Notes: generated from the sequence alone by a model not told the origin. 41,045 nucleotides of DNA from Chloroflexota bacterium (GCA_005880395.1 VBHQ01000078.1:1-41045); one strand, 5' to 3'. Numbered from the stretch's first letter, positions 1-8,115 are shown. Numbers and translations are program-made.

Positions 1-564
1 CGCCAGGCCGAGCATCGTCATCGCCAAGGGCAGCTCGAAGGTCACGCCGAAGATGGCGATCAGGATGAGGACGAAGTTGATATAGCTCGCCGCGATTGGC
101 AGGTACTGGATGTCAGGGGTGCCAATCCCGATCAGGAAGCGCAGCGCGATTGGCATGGCGAAAAACGCGAACCCGATTCCCATCGCGAAGAGCGCAACCG
201 CCGAGGCGACGAACCCAATCGCGAACCGTCGCTCGTTTCGATGCAAGCCGGGAGCCACGAAGGTCCAGACCTGCCAGAGGATGACGGGGCTCGCCAGGAT
301 GAACCCGGTGAAGATGCCGACCTTGAAATACAGGAAGAACTTGTCGATCGGCCCGGTGAAGTACAGGACCTTGCCAGGTCCGAGCACGTGTTTGATCGGA
401 CCCAGGACGATGCCCAGCACGACGCCGGACAGGAGGAAGCCGATCACGGTTGCGACCGCCCAGGCGATCAACGAGATGATCAGCACGCGCCGGAGCTCTT
501 CGAGGTGCTCGATGATCGTCATCCGGCGCTCTTCGTCGGGGGTGACGATCGTCGGTTTGGCCAT
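1..564 (-). CDS. tatC: Sec-independent protein translocase TatC (partial, 3' end off window)
   Basis: Core membrane subunit of the twin-arginine translocase, which receives folded RR-signal proteins together with TatA. The frame is open from the ATG at 564 to the window edge (188 codons), so it is absent from the ORF track. The translation begins MAKPTIVTPDEERRMTIIEH, followed by LEELRRVLI, the conserved cytoplasmic N-terminal TatC segment, then a first membrane span (IAWAVATVIGFLLSG). Later come GPIDKFFLYFKVGIFTG and the FVAPGLHRNERR stretch typical of the family. Four hydrophobic spans are visible before the cut. tatA lies 25 nt upstream on the same strand, so the two are probably one transcription unit. 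The rest of the gene lies beyond base 1. Confidence 0.93.
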   Translation of the reverse strand, partial: MAKPTIVTPDEERRMTIIEHLEELRRVLIISLIAWAVATVIGFLLSGVVLGIVLGPIKHVLGPGKVLYFTGPIDKFFLYFKVGIFTGFILASPVILWQVWTFVAPGLHRNERRFAIGFVASAVALFAMGIGFAFFAMPIALRFLIGIGTPDIQYLPIAASYINFVLILIAIFGVTFELPLAMTMLGLA

Positions 565-589
565 GGCTGCCTCTAGAGGCGCCGCCGGC

Positions 590-844
590 TTATGACGCCT
601 TGGTGTCCGTCGGCGATTTCACGTCCGTGACCGGCGGGCGGTCGGCCGCGGGACCGGTTGGCTCGGGCTGCTCCGTGGTGCTCTTTTTGATCTCGTCCTG
701 CAGGTCGGATGACGCCTTGCGGAATTCCCGCATGGCGCGCCCGATGGCGCCGCCGACCTCGGGGAGCTTGCCCGGGCCGTAAACGATCAGCACGATGGCA
801 AGCACGAGAAGGAGGACGTACCAGTGACCGAAAACCCCACCCAT
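590..844 (-). CDS. tatA: Twin-arginine translocase subunit TatA
   Basis: Small pore-forming Tat subunit, 84 aa, within the usual 60-90 aa. One N-terminal membrane helix (residues 7-21, WYVLLLVLAIVLIVYG) is followed by the family hinge GPGKLPEVGGAIGRAMREF, an amphipathic helix, and a charged, low-complexity tail rich in Pro, Thr and Asp. This is the standard TatA/Hcf106 plan. The start ATG at 844 is well placed, and a perfect -10 hexamer lies just upstream. tatC follows 25 nt downstream. A TatB-like role cannot be separated from TatA on sequence; Gram-positive-type lineages commonly use one TatA protein for both. Confidence 0.93.
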   Translation of the reverse strand: MGGVFGHWYVLLLVLAIVLIVYGPGKLPEVGGAIGRAMREFRKASSDLQDEIKKSTTEQPEPTGPAADRPPVTDVKSPTDTKAS

Positions 845-866
845 TCAGAGTTCCTTTTGCCGGCCC

Positions 867-895
867 ATTATACGCCCGGTTCCGAAGCGGGTTGT
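867..895 (-). promoter_or_regulatory. Putative promoter of tatA-tatC
   Basis: On the minus strand a perfect TATAAT hexamer lies at 867-872, 22 nt upstream of the tatA ATG. A -35 at 17-18 nt spacing is poor (ACAACC-like), so only the -10 is convincing. It would let tatAC be expressed separately from the cyclophilin gene upstream. Confidence 0.4.
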
Positions 896-912
896 GAGAC
901 TCGCCTGAGAAG

Positions 913-1512
913 CTAGGAAGTCTGTTCCTGAACCGTTACCGACGTCATCGTGTCGCCCTGCGCGATCTTGAGGACGACGTTCATGCCGCTCGCGACGTAC
1001 CCGAAGAGGTTGTAGCTCTTGGTCAGCTTTTTGCTGTCGTCGACCGTGCAGATGAAGAACTGGCTGCCGTTGGTGTTGGGGCCGGAGTTTGCCATCGCGA
1101 CCGCGCCCGCCGTGTACTCGCCCTTGACCGGCTCATCGTTGAACTTGTAGCCTGGCCCGCCGCTGCCATCGCCTTTCGGGTCACCGCCCTGAATCACGAA
1201 GTCGGCGACGACGCGATGGAACTTGAGGCCGTCGTAGAACTTGTTGCTCGCCAGGAACACGAAGTTATTGACGCTGATCGGTGCCAGCTTCGGATCGAGG
1301 CGAAGCGTGATGGTGCCCTTGTTCGTTGTGATTGTCGCCAGGTACACGTGGGCAGTGTTGATCGTCATCGGCGGCGGCGACGTGTACGTCTTTCTCCCGT
1401 TCACGCTCGGGCTCGGGGTGGGCGTGGCGCCTGCTGTGGTGCCGACATTGCGTCCGACATAGACGGTGAAGCCGAGTATAACGACGACGATGACCCCCAG
1501 CGTCGCCAGCAT
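913..1512 (-). CDS. Membrane-anchored cyclophilin-type peptidyl-prolyl isomerase
   Basis: Catalyses cis-trans isomerisation of proline peptide bonds, probably outside the cytoplasmic membrane. From the ATG at 1512 it is 199 aa: one anchor helix (LATLGVIVVVILGFTVYVG), a Pro/Ser/Thr linker, then a cyclophilin domain with FHRVVADFVIQGGDPKGDG and GAVAMANSGPNTNGSQFFI, the core substrate- and catalysis-related motifs. The ORF track starts it at 1692, but that would overlap hemB by 130 nt. An in-frame CTG at 1566, preceded by GGAGGAG and overlapping the hemB stop, would add 18 residues before the helix and is a real alternative. It follows hemB and precedes tatA, all on the minus strand. Confidence 0.88.
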   Translation of the reverse strand: MLATLGVIVVVILGFTVYVGRNVGTTAGATPTPSPSVNGRKTYTSPPPMTINTAHVYLATITTNKGTITLRLDPKLAPISVNNFVFLASNKFYDGLKFHRVVADFVIQGGDPKGDGSGGPGYKFNDEPVKGEYTAGAVAMANSGPNTNGSQFFICTVDDSKKLTKSYNLFGYVASGMNVVLKIAQGDTMTSVTVQEQTS

Positions 1513-1562
1513 CTGGGGAACCGGTCGCCCCTGGGGCCCCCCTGGTGGACCACCGCGAGAGC

Positions 1563-2555
1563 TCAGCCCAACTCCTCCCAGCAGGGAATTTCCCGGGCCG
1601 CGTCTCGCGCGTGATAGGTGAGGATCATCTGGGCGCCGGCCCGACGAATGCCGAGCAAGATCTCGCGCACGATCCGTCGTTCGTCGATCCATCCGTTCGC
1701 CGCTGCCGCCTTCACCATCGCGTATTCGCCGCTGACGTTGTAGGCCGCGATCGGCACCTGGGTTGCCTCGCCAACGGCGCGGATGACATCGAGGAACGCG
1801 AGCGCCGGTTTGACCATCACGACGTCGGCGCCTTCCGCCACATCGAGCGCGGCCTCTCGCACCGCTTCGCGAACGTTACCCGCATCCATCTGGTAGGCGC
1901 GGCGGTCACCGAACTGCGGTGCCGAGCCGGCGGCTTCCCGAAACGGGCCATAGAAGGCGGAAGCGTACTTTGCGGCATAGGCAAGGATCGCCCGGTCGGT
2001 GAGCCCCTCCCGATCGAGCGCCGCGCGGATCGCTCCGACCTGGCCATCCATCATTCCCGAAGGGGCGATCACGTCGGCGCCGGCGGCCGCCTGGGAAACG
2101 GCGATCCGCTGGTAGACGTCGAGCGTGGCGTCGTTCGCGACCGTCTGTCCCTCGAGGACGCCGCAGTGGCCGTGATCGGTGTACTCGCACAGACAGAGAT
2201 CCGCGATCAGGAGTACCGCATCGCCGAACGCCTCCCGCAGCCGCCGCAGGCCCTGCTGCACGATGCCGTCGTCAGCCCACGCCCCCGATCCCTGCGCGTC
2301 TTTGCGCAGCGGAATGCCGAAGAGGATGACGCTCTGCACCCCCACCCTGAGCGCTTCCTCGACTTCGCGTGCGATCGAGTCGAGCGTGTGCTGGTATTGC
2401 CCTGGCATGGCGTCGATGGGGACCGGCTGCTCGATGCCCTCGCGCAGAAAGAGCGGATACACCAGGTCCTCCGGGCCAAGCCGCGTTTCGCGCGCAAGCC
2501 GGCGGAGGGCGGGCTTCGCCCGAAGCCGGCGGGGACGCTGCGAGGGGAACGTCAT
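1563..2555 (-). CDS. hemB: Delta-aminolevulinic acid dehydratase (porphobilinogen synthase)
   Basis: Condenses two 5-aminolevulinate molecules to porphobilinogen in tetrapyrrole synthesis. 330 aa, the usual length. The cysteine-rich metal site is intact ([16 protein letters not shown]), the pattern of the zinc-dependent type. The two active-site lysines are visible in [15 protein letters not shown] and [12 protein letters not shown], the latter forming the Schiff base with substrate. The gene starts with ATG at 2555 and overlaps the hemCD stop by 4 nt (ATGA), implying translational coupling. Consecutive pathway steps are therefore encoded together. Confidence 0.97.
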   Translation of the reverse strand: MTFPSQRPRRLRAKPALRRLARETRLGPEDLVYPLFLREGIEQPVPIDAMPGQYQHTLDSIAREVEEALRVGVQSVILFGIPLRKDAQGSGAWADDGIVQQGLRRLREAFGDAVLLIADLCLCEYTDHGHCGVLEGQTVANDATLDVYQRIAVSQAAAGADVIAPSGMMDGQVGAIRAALDREGLTDRAILAYAAKYASAFYGPFREAAGSAPQFGDRRAYQMDAGNVREAVREAALDVAEGADVVMVKPALAFLDVIRAVGEATQVPIAAYNVSGEYAMVKAAAANGWIDERRIVREILLGIRRAGAQMILTYHARDAAREIPCWEELG

Positions 2556-4204
2556 GCTGAAAGTTGGCTCCGGCCACGGACGATCGCGTCAACCAGTCCG
2601 CGCGTGGTGTACTCCGCAGCGATGATATCAACCCGCAACCCGAGCTCTCGGGCCGTCTGCGCGGTGATGGGACCGATGCACGCCACCTTGACCGATGGTC
2701 GGATCGCGCCATTGGCGGCCTGCACAAAATGGCGTACGGTCGAGGAGCTCGTAAACGTGACGAGGTCGACCCCGGCAAGCGCCGCCGGCAGCCTGGACGA
2801 AAGGCCTTCGGGGGCGATCGCCCGATAGAGCTCCATCACGGTGACCCTCGCCCCGTGCGCACGGAGACGCTCGGGCAGCACGTCGCGGGCGCCGGCGGCC
2901 CGAGCCAGCAGCACGCGGCCCCCGGGCGGCACCATCGCAATCAGCCGCTCGGCGAGGTCCTCCGCGACGAACCGTGCGGGGACCAGGGCCGGCTCGACGC
3001 CGTAGCCTCGCAGACGGGCCGCCGTCTCCGGGCCGATCGCCGCAACCTTTATATGTACGGGAAACGCCAGCTTCGCCCCATCGAGCAGCTCGAACAGGCG
3101 GTCGACCCCGTTGGCGCTGGTCACAACCAGCCAGTCGGACGCGGCCAGGCCGGCCAACTGCCCGGCGCTGACGGCGATCGGCTCGATCTCGATCACCGGG
3201 CAGGAGACGACGTCGGCGCCCTCGGCCGCCAGGGCGCTGACCAGGCTCGCCGCCTGGCGGTCGGCGCGGGTGACCATGACTCGCAGTCCGGAGAGCGCCC
3301 CGGAGCGGCGGTTCAGCAGAGCCGCTGCGCCTTGCTGCTCCAGCGTCCGCGCGACGGCATCGACGACGCCCGCGTCATCCGGGCCGCGCCCGGCTGCTCG
3401 AAGAACCCGGTGGCCCCTGGCATCGAGGACGACGGCTTGCATCTGCAGCTCACCGTCGTCCACCGTGGCGTAGGCGCCCAGCGCGGAGAGGCATCCGCCG
3501 CCGAGGCGACGGAGCAGGCCGCGCTCCGCGGCGACCGCCCGCCGTGTGTCCGCGTCGTCGATGGCCGCGACGAGTGCAGCCGCGGGGCTTCCCTCGACGG
3601 CCTGGACCGCGAGCGCTCCCTGCCCGGGAGCCGGCAGCATGACGTCGAAGGGCAGCACCTCATGCGCGGTCTCGAGCCGGCCCAGCCGTTGGAGGCCGGC
3701 CGCCGCCAGCACGAGCGCATCGACGACGCCTTCGGACAATCGCTGGAGCCGCGTATCGACGTTGCCGCGAATTTCGAGGGGCACCAGGTCCGGCCGCACC
3801 GCGGCGATCTGCGCCGCCCGGCGCGGGCTGCCGGTGCCAACCCTGGCCGCCCTGGGAAGCGTCCTCAGCGTCGCGCGATCCCGGCCGATCAGGACATCGC
3901 GGGCGTCGGCGCGCGGCAGAAACCCCCCGAGGACGAGGCCCCGGGTTTCGATCGTTGGCAGGTCCTTGGCCGAATGCACCGCCAGCTCGGCACGCCCGTC
4001 GAGCAGCGCCTGTTCGAGCTCCTTGACGAAGATGCCTTCACGAGGCGATTCCGACAGCTTCAGGGCGGGGTGACGGTCGCCGTGCGTCTTGAGCGGCTCG
4101 AGCACGAAGTCGTGCTCGGGATGGGCTCGGGTGAGCGCATCGGCGACCAGTTGCGCCTGGGCCAGGGCGAGCGTGCTTCCCCGGGTCGCCAGCCTGACCC
4201 TCAT
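2552..4204 (-). CDS. hemCD: Fused hydroxymethylbilane synthase / uroporphyrinogen-III synthase
   Basis: One 550-aa protein covering the two steps after HemB. Residues 1-300 are Hem[19 protein letters not shown] start, HSAKDLP with the catalytic Asp (D81), the substrate-binding stretch [10 protein letters not shown], and GGGC with the cofactor-binding cysteine (C238). From about residue 305 ([14 protein letters not shown]) it is HemD, with [24 protein letters not shown] and [13 protein letters not shown]. The ORF track begins at 4396, but those first 64 residues overlap the polyprenyl synthase and are not HemC-like; ATG 4204 is the natural start. HemCD fusions are known in several phyla. The fusion should be read in one frame; I see no break. 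Confidence 0.95.
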   Translation of the reverse strand: MRVRLATRGSTLALAQAQLVADALTRAHPEHDFVLEPLKTHGDRHPALKLSESPREGIFVKELEQALLDGRAELAVHSAKDLPTIETRGLVLGGFLPRADARDVLIGRDRATLRTLPRAARVGTGSPRRAAQIAAVRPDLVPLEIRGNVDTRLQRLSEGVVDALVLAAAGLQRLGRLETAHEVLPFDVMLPAPGQGALAVQAVEGSPAAALVAAIDDADTRRAVAAERGLLRRLGGGCLSALGAYATVDDGELQMQAVVLDARGHRVLRAAGRGPDDAGVVDAVARTLEQQGAAALLNRRSGALSGLRVMVTRADRQAASLVSALAAEGADVVSCPVIEIEPIAVSAGQLAGLAASDWLVVTSANGVDRLFELLDGAKLAFPVHIKVAAIGPETAARLRGYGVEPALVPARFVAEDLAERLIAMVPPGGRVLLARAAGARDVLPERLRAHGARVTVMELYRAIAPEGLSSRLPAALAGVDLVTFTSSSTVRHFVQAANGAIRPSVKVACIGPITAQTARELGLRVDIIAAEYTTRGLVDAIVRGRSQLSA

Positions 4205-4217
4205 GGATTGACGTGCG

Positions 4218-5077
4218 TTAGCTGCGGCGGCGCACCACGTAATCGGTGAGCGATTCGAGCGCCTCACGGTGGGCGGATGGCGGAAACTCCTCCAGCTCCG
4301 CCCGCGCCCTTTCGCCGAACTCTCGCGCGTACCCATACGACTCTTCGATGGCACGCGAACCTCTGACGATCTGCACGACGTCGGCGTAATCGGCATCGTC
4401 GAGGACCCGTTTGTGCAGGATGGTCTCGAGATCGCCGTTTACGCCCGGATCCGAACGCGCCAGCATCAGCGGCAGCGTGACCGTTCCCTGCTTGAGGTCA
4501 TTGCCGACCGGCTTGCCGACTTCGGCTTCGGTCGCCAGGTAATCGAGCACGTCGTCCGCGATCTGGAACGACATTCCAAGGTAGCGGCCGAAGCGCCGGA
4601 TCCGCTCGACCCGCGCCTCGGAAAGACCCGCCAGGACGGCGCCACAGTAGGTGGAGGCCGCCAGCAGCGCGGCCGTCTTGCGTTCGATCTTGGCGTAGTA
4701 CTCCTCGAGCGACTGGTCATATCGGCGCTGACTGGTGAGCTGGAGCATCTCGCCGAAACAGATCGTCATGACCGTTTGCGAGAGCAGGGCGTCGATTGCG
4801 GGGTTGCCGATCTCGGACATCAGATTCGCGCCCTTCGCGAAGTAGTAGTCGCCGATGATGATGGCCGGATTGGGCCCAAGCGTCTCATGGCGAGTCCGGC
4901 CGCCAGGAAAACCAGCGCCGGCCGGAGTCGCTTGCCACCGGCCTCGAGGATCTGCTCCATCGCGTCCGCCACCGGTCCGAGGTCGGCTTTGACCGTCGCG
5001 TGCAACCGCTCTTCGAAGTCGTCGAGCTCGGTGCGAATGGGAACGGCAAAGTCGATTCCGGTCATGGTCGCACTCAC
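4218..5077 (-). pseudogene. Polyprenyl (isoprenyl) diphosphate synthase, internally deleted and frameshifted
   Basis: Trans-prenyltransferase that would make a C30-C50 side chain for quinones or heme. Two frames must be joined. The N-terminal part starts at GTG 5077 (GTGA overlap with the murI stop) and runs to GGKRLRPALVFLAA. The C-terminal part resumes in another frame at RTRHETLGPNPAIIIGDYYF and continues to the stop at 4218, with the second aspartate motif in FQIADDVLDYL. The block normally between them, which carries the first DDxxD motif and the RRG loop, is missing: roughly 35-38 residues (my estimate from the family). The junction is at about 4889-4910. As written, the gene cannot make an active enzyme. 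Flanking genes are intact. Confidence 0.85.
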
Positions 5078-5913
5078 GCGGCACCCTCCCGGCCGGTCAT
5101 TGCCTCCACCAACTCGAGCCGGACGGTCGTGATCGGCGGCAGGTCCTGGCCGAACAGGATCCTCGCGGTCTTGGTGAAGCGTTCGGGCGAGCCCGTGACA
5201 TAGATCTGGTGCCGGGGCGTCTCGTGGTCCGCGTACTCGAGCCCGTTCTTGGCGAGGACGCGCTTGACCCGCGCTGCGGTCGTCTCGGCAGAGTCCACGA
5301 CCGTGACCTCATCACCCAGGATCTTTCCGATCAACGGCCGCAGCAACGGGTAATGGGTGCATCCCAGGATCAGGGTGTCGGCTCCGAACCGCTGGATGTC
5401 CTCCAGGTCTTCTCGAAGCACGTCCTCGGTCTCGGGCGCCTGCGCCTTCCCGGCTTCCACGAGGTCGACCAGCTTCGGCGCCGCCTTGGGGAAGACGCTG
5501 ATCGTCGGGTTGGCCTCGCGAATGGTGTGCAGATACTCCTGGCTCTGGAGCGTTCCCTCGGTCGAGATCACGCCGACCTTCTTGTTCCGGGTGACGGCGA
5601 CGGCGGCCTCGGCCCCCGGGGTGATGACGCCGATGATCGGGATGTCGAAGACCTCTCGGGCGGTGTTCAGGGCGGCGGCGGTGGCGGTGTTGCAGGCGAT
5701 CACGACCATCTTGACGTCGAGCTTTTCGAGAAAGCGAATGATATTGAGCGCGAAGTGGCGGACCTGCGCCTGGTAGCGGGGACCGTAGGGAAAATGCCCG
5801 AGATCGGCGAAGTAGATCGTCGACTCCTGGGGAAGCTGCTGCTGCAGCTCCCGAAGCACCGTCAGCCCGCCCACGCCCGAGTCGAACACGCCGATCGGGC
5901 GCGGATCACTCAT
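5074..5913 (-). CDS. murI: Glutamate racemase
   Basis: Interconverts L- and D-glutamate to supply peptidoglycan synthesis in the cytoplasm. 279 aa from ATG 5913 (MSDPRPIGVFDSGVGGLTVL), the family length; the longer ORF-track start at 6051 adds a non-homologous leader. The two catalytic cysteines sit in VIACNTATAAAL (C74) and LILGCTHYPLL (C185), and the substrate motif FDSGVGG is at residues 10-16. The stop overlaps the GTG of the polyprenyl synthase by 4 nt. It heads the minus-strand run murI - prenyl synthase - hemCD - hemB - cyclophilin. Confidence 0.96.
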   Translation of the reverse strand: MSDPRPIGVFDSGVGGLTVLRELQQQLPQESTIYFADLGHFPYGPRYQAQVRHFALNIIRFLEKLDVKMVVIACNTATAAALNTAREVFDIPIIGVITPGAEAAVAVTRNKKVGVISTEGTLQSQEYLHTIREANPTISVFPKAAPKLVDLVEAGKAQAPETEDVLREDLEDIQRFGADTLILGCTHYPLLRPLIGKILGDEVTVVDSAETTAARVKRVLAKNGLEYADHETPRHQIYVTGSPERFTKTARILFGQDLPPITTVRLELVEAMTGREGAA

Positions 5914-6398
5914 TCGAGGCCATCTTAACAACCACTTATTGAATTGGACTCGAGATCCGGGCCGTTGACAATCAGGCCGAGAATCGATCCGTCGCGGCCG
6001 AACGCTGCAAGGCAAAACCGATCCGGGCAGTTGTACCGGCGATGAAGCCACACGTCCGCCGGGGCCGCGCCGCGAAACAAAAGCGGATCGATCGGGCCCG
6101 CGCCCGGCTCGCCGCCAGCCAGAAGCAAGCCGCCTAGCGCAGCCGGGCAGGAAACCTGCCAGCGGCGTTGACGGCTTCGCGCTCCGCTGTTGGCAGGTTC
6201 GTCACAGCCAGGGGCTATTGCCTGGCGACGCCTGGTCCAAAAGTCGTTACAGACGCGTCGAGGCGACCCGCGCCTTGCCATCTCTTTCGCCCCATGACCA
6301 TCTGAACAAGATGCCTCCGCGCCGATCGACCACCTTGGGTCACCCGGCCCGTTTGTCCCAGCGCCCCTGGTGGCGGAAGATGGGCGCCGCTTGTCTGC
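5914..6398 (+). other. Intergenic region upstream of murI and the C39-like protease
   Basis: 485 bases between the divergent murI and C39-like genes. A minus-strand ORF (5925-6281, 118 aa) ends 11 nt before the murI start and has a protein-like tail (FGRDGSILGLIVNGPDLESN), but I recognise no family and see no clear ribosome site, so I do not call it. The clearest structure is a set of GGCAGG/CCTGCC blocks at 6146-6199 (separate entry). No convincing -35/-10 pair for either flanking gene was found. Confidence 0.4.
6146..6199 (+). repeat. Competing inverted repeats upstream of the C39-like gene
   Basis: GGCAGG-AAA-CCTGCC (6146-6160) is a perfect 6-bp hairpin. Its right arm also belongs to AACCTGCCA (6153-6161), which pairs perfectly with TGGCAGGTT (6191-6199) and can extend with GCGG/CCGC past a 3-nt bulge. 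The middle arm can thus pair left or right but not both. No T-tract follows. Confidence 0.35.
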
Positions 6399-7091
6399 GT
6401 GTCCACACGAAATGTGCTCTCTGTGATCTTCCAGCCTCCACGCCGTCTCGTCCGCCCGCTGTTGCTGGCTGCCGCCATCGCGGCCGGTGCCGCGCTGTCC
6501 GCGCCGCTGCCGGCGGCCGCCGACACCTCGATGACCATCGCGGTGATGGGACAGCAGGACGGCGCCTGGGGAGGCGCTCCCCTGGGGAGCTCACCGGCCG
6601 ACACGATTGCCTCCTCGGGTTGCGCCATTACGTCGGTGACGATGATGCTTCGGTACTACGGGGTCGACACCGATCCCGGTGCCTTCAATGCCTGGCTGAC
6701 CGCCAATGGTGGCTACGCCTTCGACGATGAATTGATCTGGGATGCCGTCAGCGGCTATACCGGTGGTCGCATCGGGTTTTCCCAATGGAGGGGACCCGAT
6801 CTCGGGCTGATCCAGGGCGAGCTCGACGCCGGTCGACCGGTCGTCGCCGAGGTCCAGCTGGGTGGCAACCAGCACTTCGTCCTCATCACCGGATATACGG
6901 CCGCGGCTGGACTCCAGATCAACGACCCATGGTTCGCGGATAGCGTGAATTTCAGCGACCGCTATGGCGACCCCGCGTCCGGGATCGTCTCGATTCGAAC
7001 CTTCATGCCGGCGAATCCCGGTGGTCCGCGCGGCGGCGGCCGGCTGAGCTGGCTTGCCAATGCGTTAGCTGTTCTGCATCTAAGCCGATAA
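6399..7091 (+). CDS. Secreted C39-like (papain-fold) cysteine peptidase domain protein
   Basis: 230 aa from GTG 6399. Residues 1-43 form a secretion signal: a basic start (RRLVRP), a hydrophobic core (LLLAAAIAAGAALSA), and an AAA-D cleavage region. The mature part matches the C39-like family: SSGCAITSVTMMLRYYG with the nucleophile C75, GGNQHFVLITGY with H159, and QINDPW with D176, giving a Cys-His-Asp triad. Such proteins are extracellular hydrolases or amidase-like domains; substrate unknown. The last 25 or so residues (GGPRGGGRLSWLANALAVLHLSR) look like read-through and overlap the convergent PPOX gene by 89 nt, so the true 3' end may be disturbed. Confidence 0.75.
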   Translation: MSTRNVLSVIFQPPRRLVRPLLLAAAIAAGAALSAPLPAAADTSMTIAVMGQQDGAWGGAPLGSSPADTIASSGCAITSVTMMLRYYGVDTDPGAFNAWLTANGGYAFDDELIWDAVSGYTGGRIGFSQWRGPDLGLIQGELDAGRPVVAEVQLGGNQHFVLITGYTAAAGLQINDPWFADSVNFSDRYGDPASGIVSIRTFMPANPGGPRGGGRLSWLANALAVLHLSR

Positions 7092-7380
7092 CGAGCGCGT
7101 CGCCGGCCACCGGAAGGCCAACCCGGTACTGCACATACTTGCGCCGCAACGCGACGATGGCGCGCCGATGCTCCGCGCCGGCGCTTTCGACGACGCGGGC
7201 ACGACCTCGAAACAGCGCGTACCAGAGCCGGCGCCAGTCCTCTTCGTAGTGATCAACGAGCACCGCGGCCTTCGGATTGGTACGTACGTTGGGGCCGCCG
7301 CTCGCGAACCGTCCAACCCGCGCGCGGGCAACCTTGCGCCGGACCGATGGTGGGATCAGGCCGATGCCGTCATCTCCCAA
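7003..7380 (-). CDS. PPOX-class flavin/F420-type oxidoreductase, internally deleted
   Basis: Resembles the PPOX-class Rv0121-like family (FMN or F420-dependent split-barrel enzymes). The N-terminal LIPPSVRRKVARARVGRFAS matches the family opening, and RTNPKAAVLVDHYEEDWRRLWYALFRGRARV with the following YVQYR matches the C-terminal half. The segment normally between GRLAT and the ANP strand, including much of the cofactor-binding barrel, is absent: about 40-50 residues, in frame here, at about 7290-7306. 125 aa instead of roughly 140-170. No ATG is available; TTG 7380 is the only plausible start. The tail after LTHWQAS overlaps the C39-like gene and is probably not native. An ATATC-type operator-like site lies 46 bp upstream. 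Confidence 0.6.
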   Translation of the reverse strand: MGDDGIGLIPPSVRRKVARARVGRFASGGPNVRTNPKAAVLVDHYEEDWRRLWYALFRGRARVVESAGAEHRRAIVALRRKYVQYRVGLPVAGDALVIGLDAEQLTHWQASSAGRRRADHRDSPA

Positions 7381-7425
7381 CCCCGGCCGGACATCTGTTT
7401 GCCTTGATTTTTGCTGACATTTCCG

Positions 7426-7437
7426 ATATAACGATAT
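7426..7437. promoter_or_regulatory. Operator-like site 1 (ATATAACGATAT)
   Basis: One of three copies of an ATATC-AY-GATAT palindrome in 275 bp. This copy differs from copy 3 at one of 12 positions. It sits between the divergent PPOX gene (start 7380) and the small membrane ORF (start 7443). It looks like a dimeric regulator site; the regulator is not identified. Confidence 0.4.
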
Positions 7438-7442
7438 CTGCG

Positions 7443-7721
7443 ATGACCGCTGCCACCTGGCTCAAGGCTCGCCTGGTCGAGTTGGGCGCTGCGCTCTGCA
7501 CCGCGTTCGTTTTGATCGGCGGCCTCGCCCTGGGCGTGCCGTTCCTGCGCAGCCGCATTCCCGAGACCTTCCTCTACAGCTTTTGCTGCGTCAGCGCCGT
7601 TCTGCTCCGTGCCGGTCTTGATCTGGGCGTGCGCTCGATCGTCCTGGCCGTCCATCACCTCCCGCCGCGTCATATCATGATACCGGCAATATCACGATAT
7701 CCGGCGGGAGTGGTAAGATAA
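7443..7721 (+). CDS. Small hypothetical membrane protein
   Basis: Not recognised. ATG 7443 opens a 92-aa frame with high GC at third positions and two hydrophobic segments: AALCTAFVLIGGLALGVPFL (about residues 14-33) and ETFLYSFCCVSAVLLRAGLDLGV (about 41-63). The opposite-strand frames give Gln/Asp-rich shadow proteins, which favours this strand. The 3' end runs through two operator-like palindromes, so the natural stop may have been lost, as in other damaged genes here. There is no clear ribosome site. It could be a real two-span protein or a remnant. Confidence 0.3.
   Translation: MTAATWLKARLVELGAALCTAFVLIGGLALGVPFLRSRIPETFLYSFCCVSAVLLRAGLDLGVRSIVLAVHHLPPRHIMIPAISRYPAGVVR
7672..7700. promoter_or_regulatory. 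Operator-like sites 2 and 3 (tandem ATATC-AY-GATAT)
   Basis: ATATCATGATAC (7672-7683, containing the perfect palindrome TATCATGATA) and ATATCACGATAT (7689-7700, perfect 5-bp arms) lie 17 bp apart centre to centre. They are 69 bp upstream of the ytxH-like ATG and share the pattern of site 1. The spacing is compatible with two dimers bound side by side. Confidence 0.45.
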
Positions 7722-7768
7722 GCTCCCGGTAGAGGTAGGGCGAGCGCCCGCAGCCAAGGAGGACACGC

Positions 7769-8086
7769 ATGGGATATCTCAAAGGCGTCATGCATGGAGC
7801 GATCATCGGCGGCGCGGTCGCGCTGCTGTACGCGCCGAAGCCCGGCCGCCAGATGCGCGAGGAGCTTTCCGATCGCCTCGACCAGGTCCGCGGCCAGATG
7901 CAGCCGGTGATCGACCAGGCCCAAGGAGTCGTCGATGCGGCTCGACCCCAGGTCGAGCGCGGAATTTCGAAGGCGCAGCAGCAGGCTCAGCGAGTAACCC
8001 GGCGCGGTGACAGCAGCTCGACATCGGGCGCGTATGGTGGCTCGGCCGGCGTCGGCACGGGCAGCGCTCCCAGCCCTGGCGTCTGA
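7769..8086 (+). CDS. YtxH-like small membrane-associated protein
   Basis: 105 aa. Residues 2-27 (GYLKGVMHGAIIGGAVALLYAPKPGRQMREEL) carry the YtxH signature: one glycine-rich membrane helix ending in LLYAPK-x-G, followed by an amphipathic coiled-coil region (DRLDQVRGQMQPVIDQAQGVVDAARPQVERGISKAQQQAQ) and a Gly/Ser tail. The family is linked to general stress in Firmicutes, but its molecular role is unclear. A strong ribosome site (AAGGAGGAC) lies 5-6 nt before the ATG. The thiolase begins 30 nt downstream. Confidence 0.75.
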   Translation: MGYLKGVMHGAIIGGAVALLYAPKPGRQMREELSDRLDQVRGQMQPVIDQAQGVVDAARPQVERGISKAQQQAQRVTRRGDSSSTSGAYGGSAGVGTGSAPSPGV

Positions 8087-8115
8087 CGCGGCGATCCAAG
8101 CCTAAAATCTAGTCC

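Noticed and set aside
1545-2828. Long plus-strand ORF (427 aa) opposite hemB
   Set aside because: Arg/Asp/His-rich shadow of hemB and hemCD; the minus-strand genes are unmistakable.
2564-4249. 561-aa plus-strand ORF opposite hemCD
   Set aside because: Composition shadow of a high-GC gene; no family motifs.
5925-6281. Minus-strand 118-aa ORF directly upstream of murI
   Set aside because: Protein-like tail but no recognised family, no clear ribosome site, and only moderate third-position GC; described in the intergenic entry instead.
7356-7673. 105-aa minus-strand ORF over the ATATC-site region
   Set aside because: Gln/Asp/Ala-rich shadow of the hydrophobic plus-strand frame.
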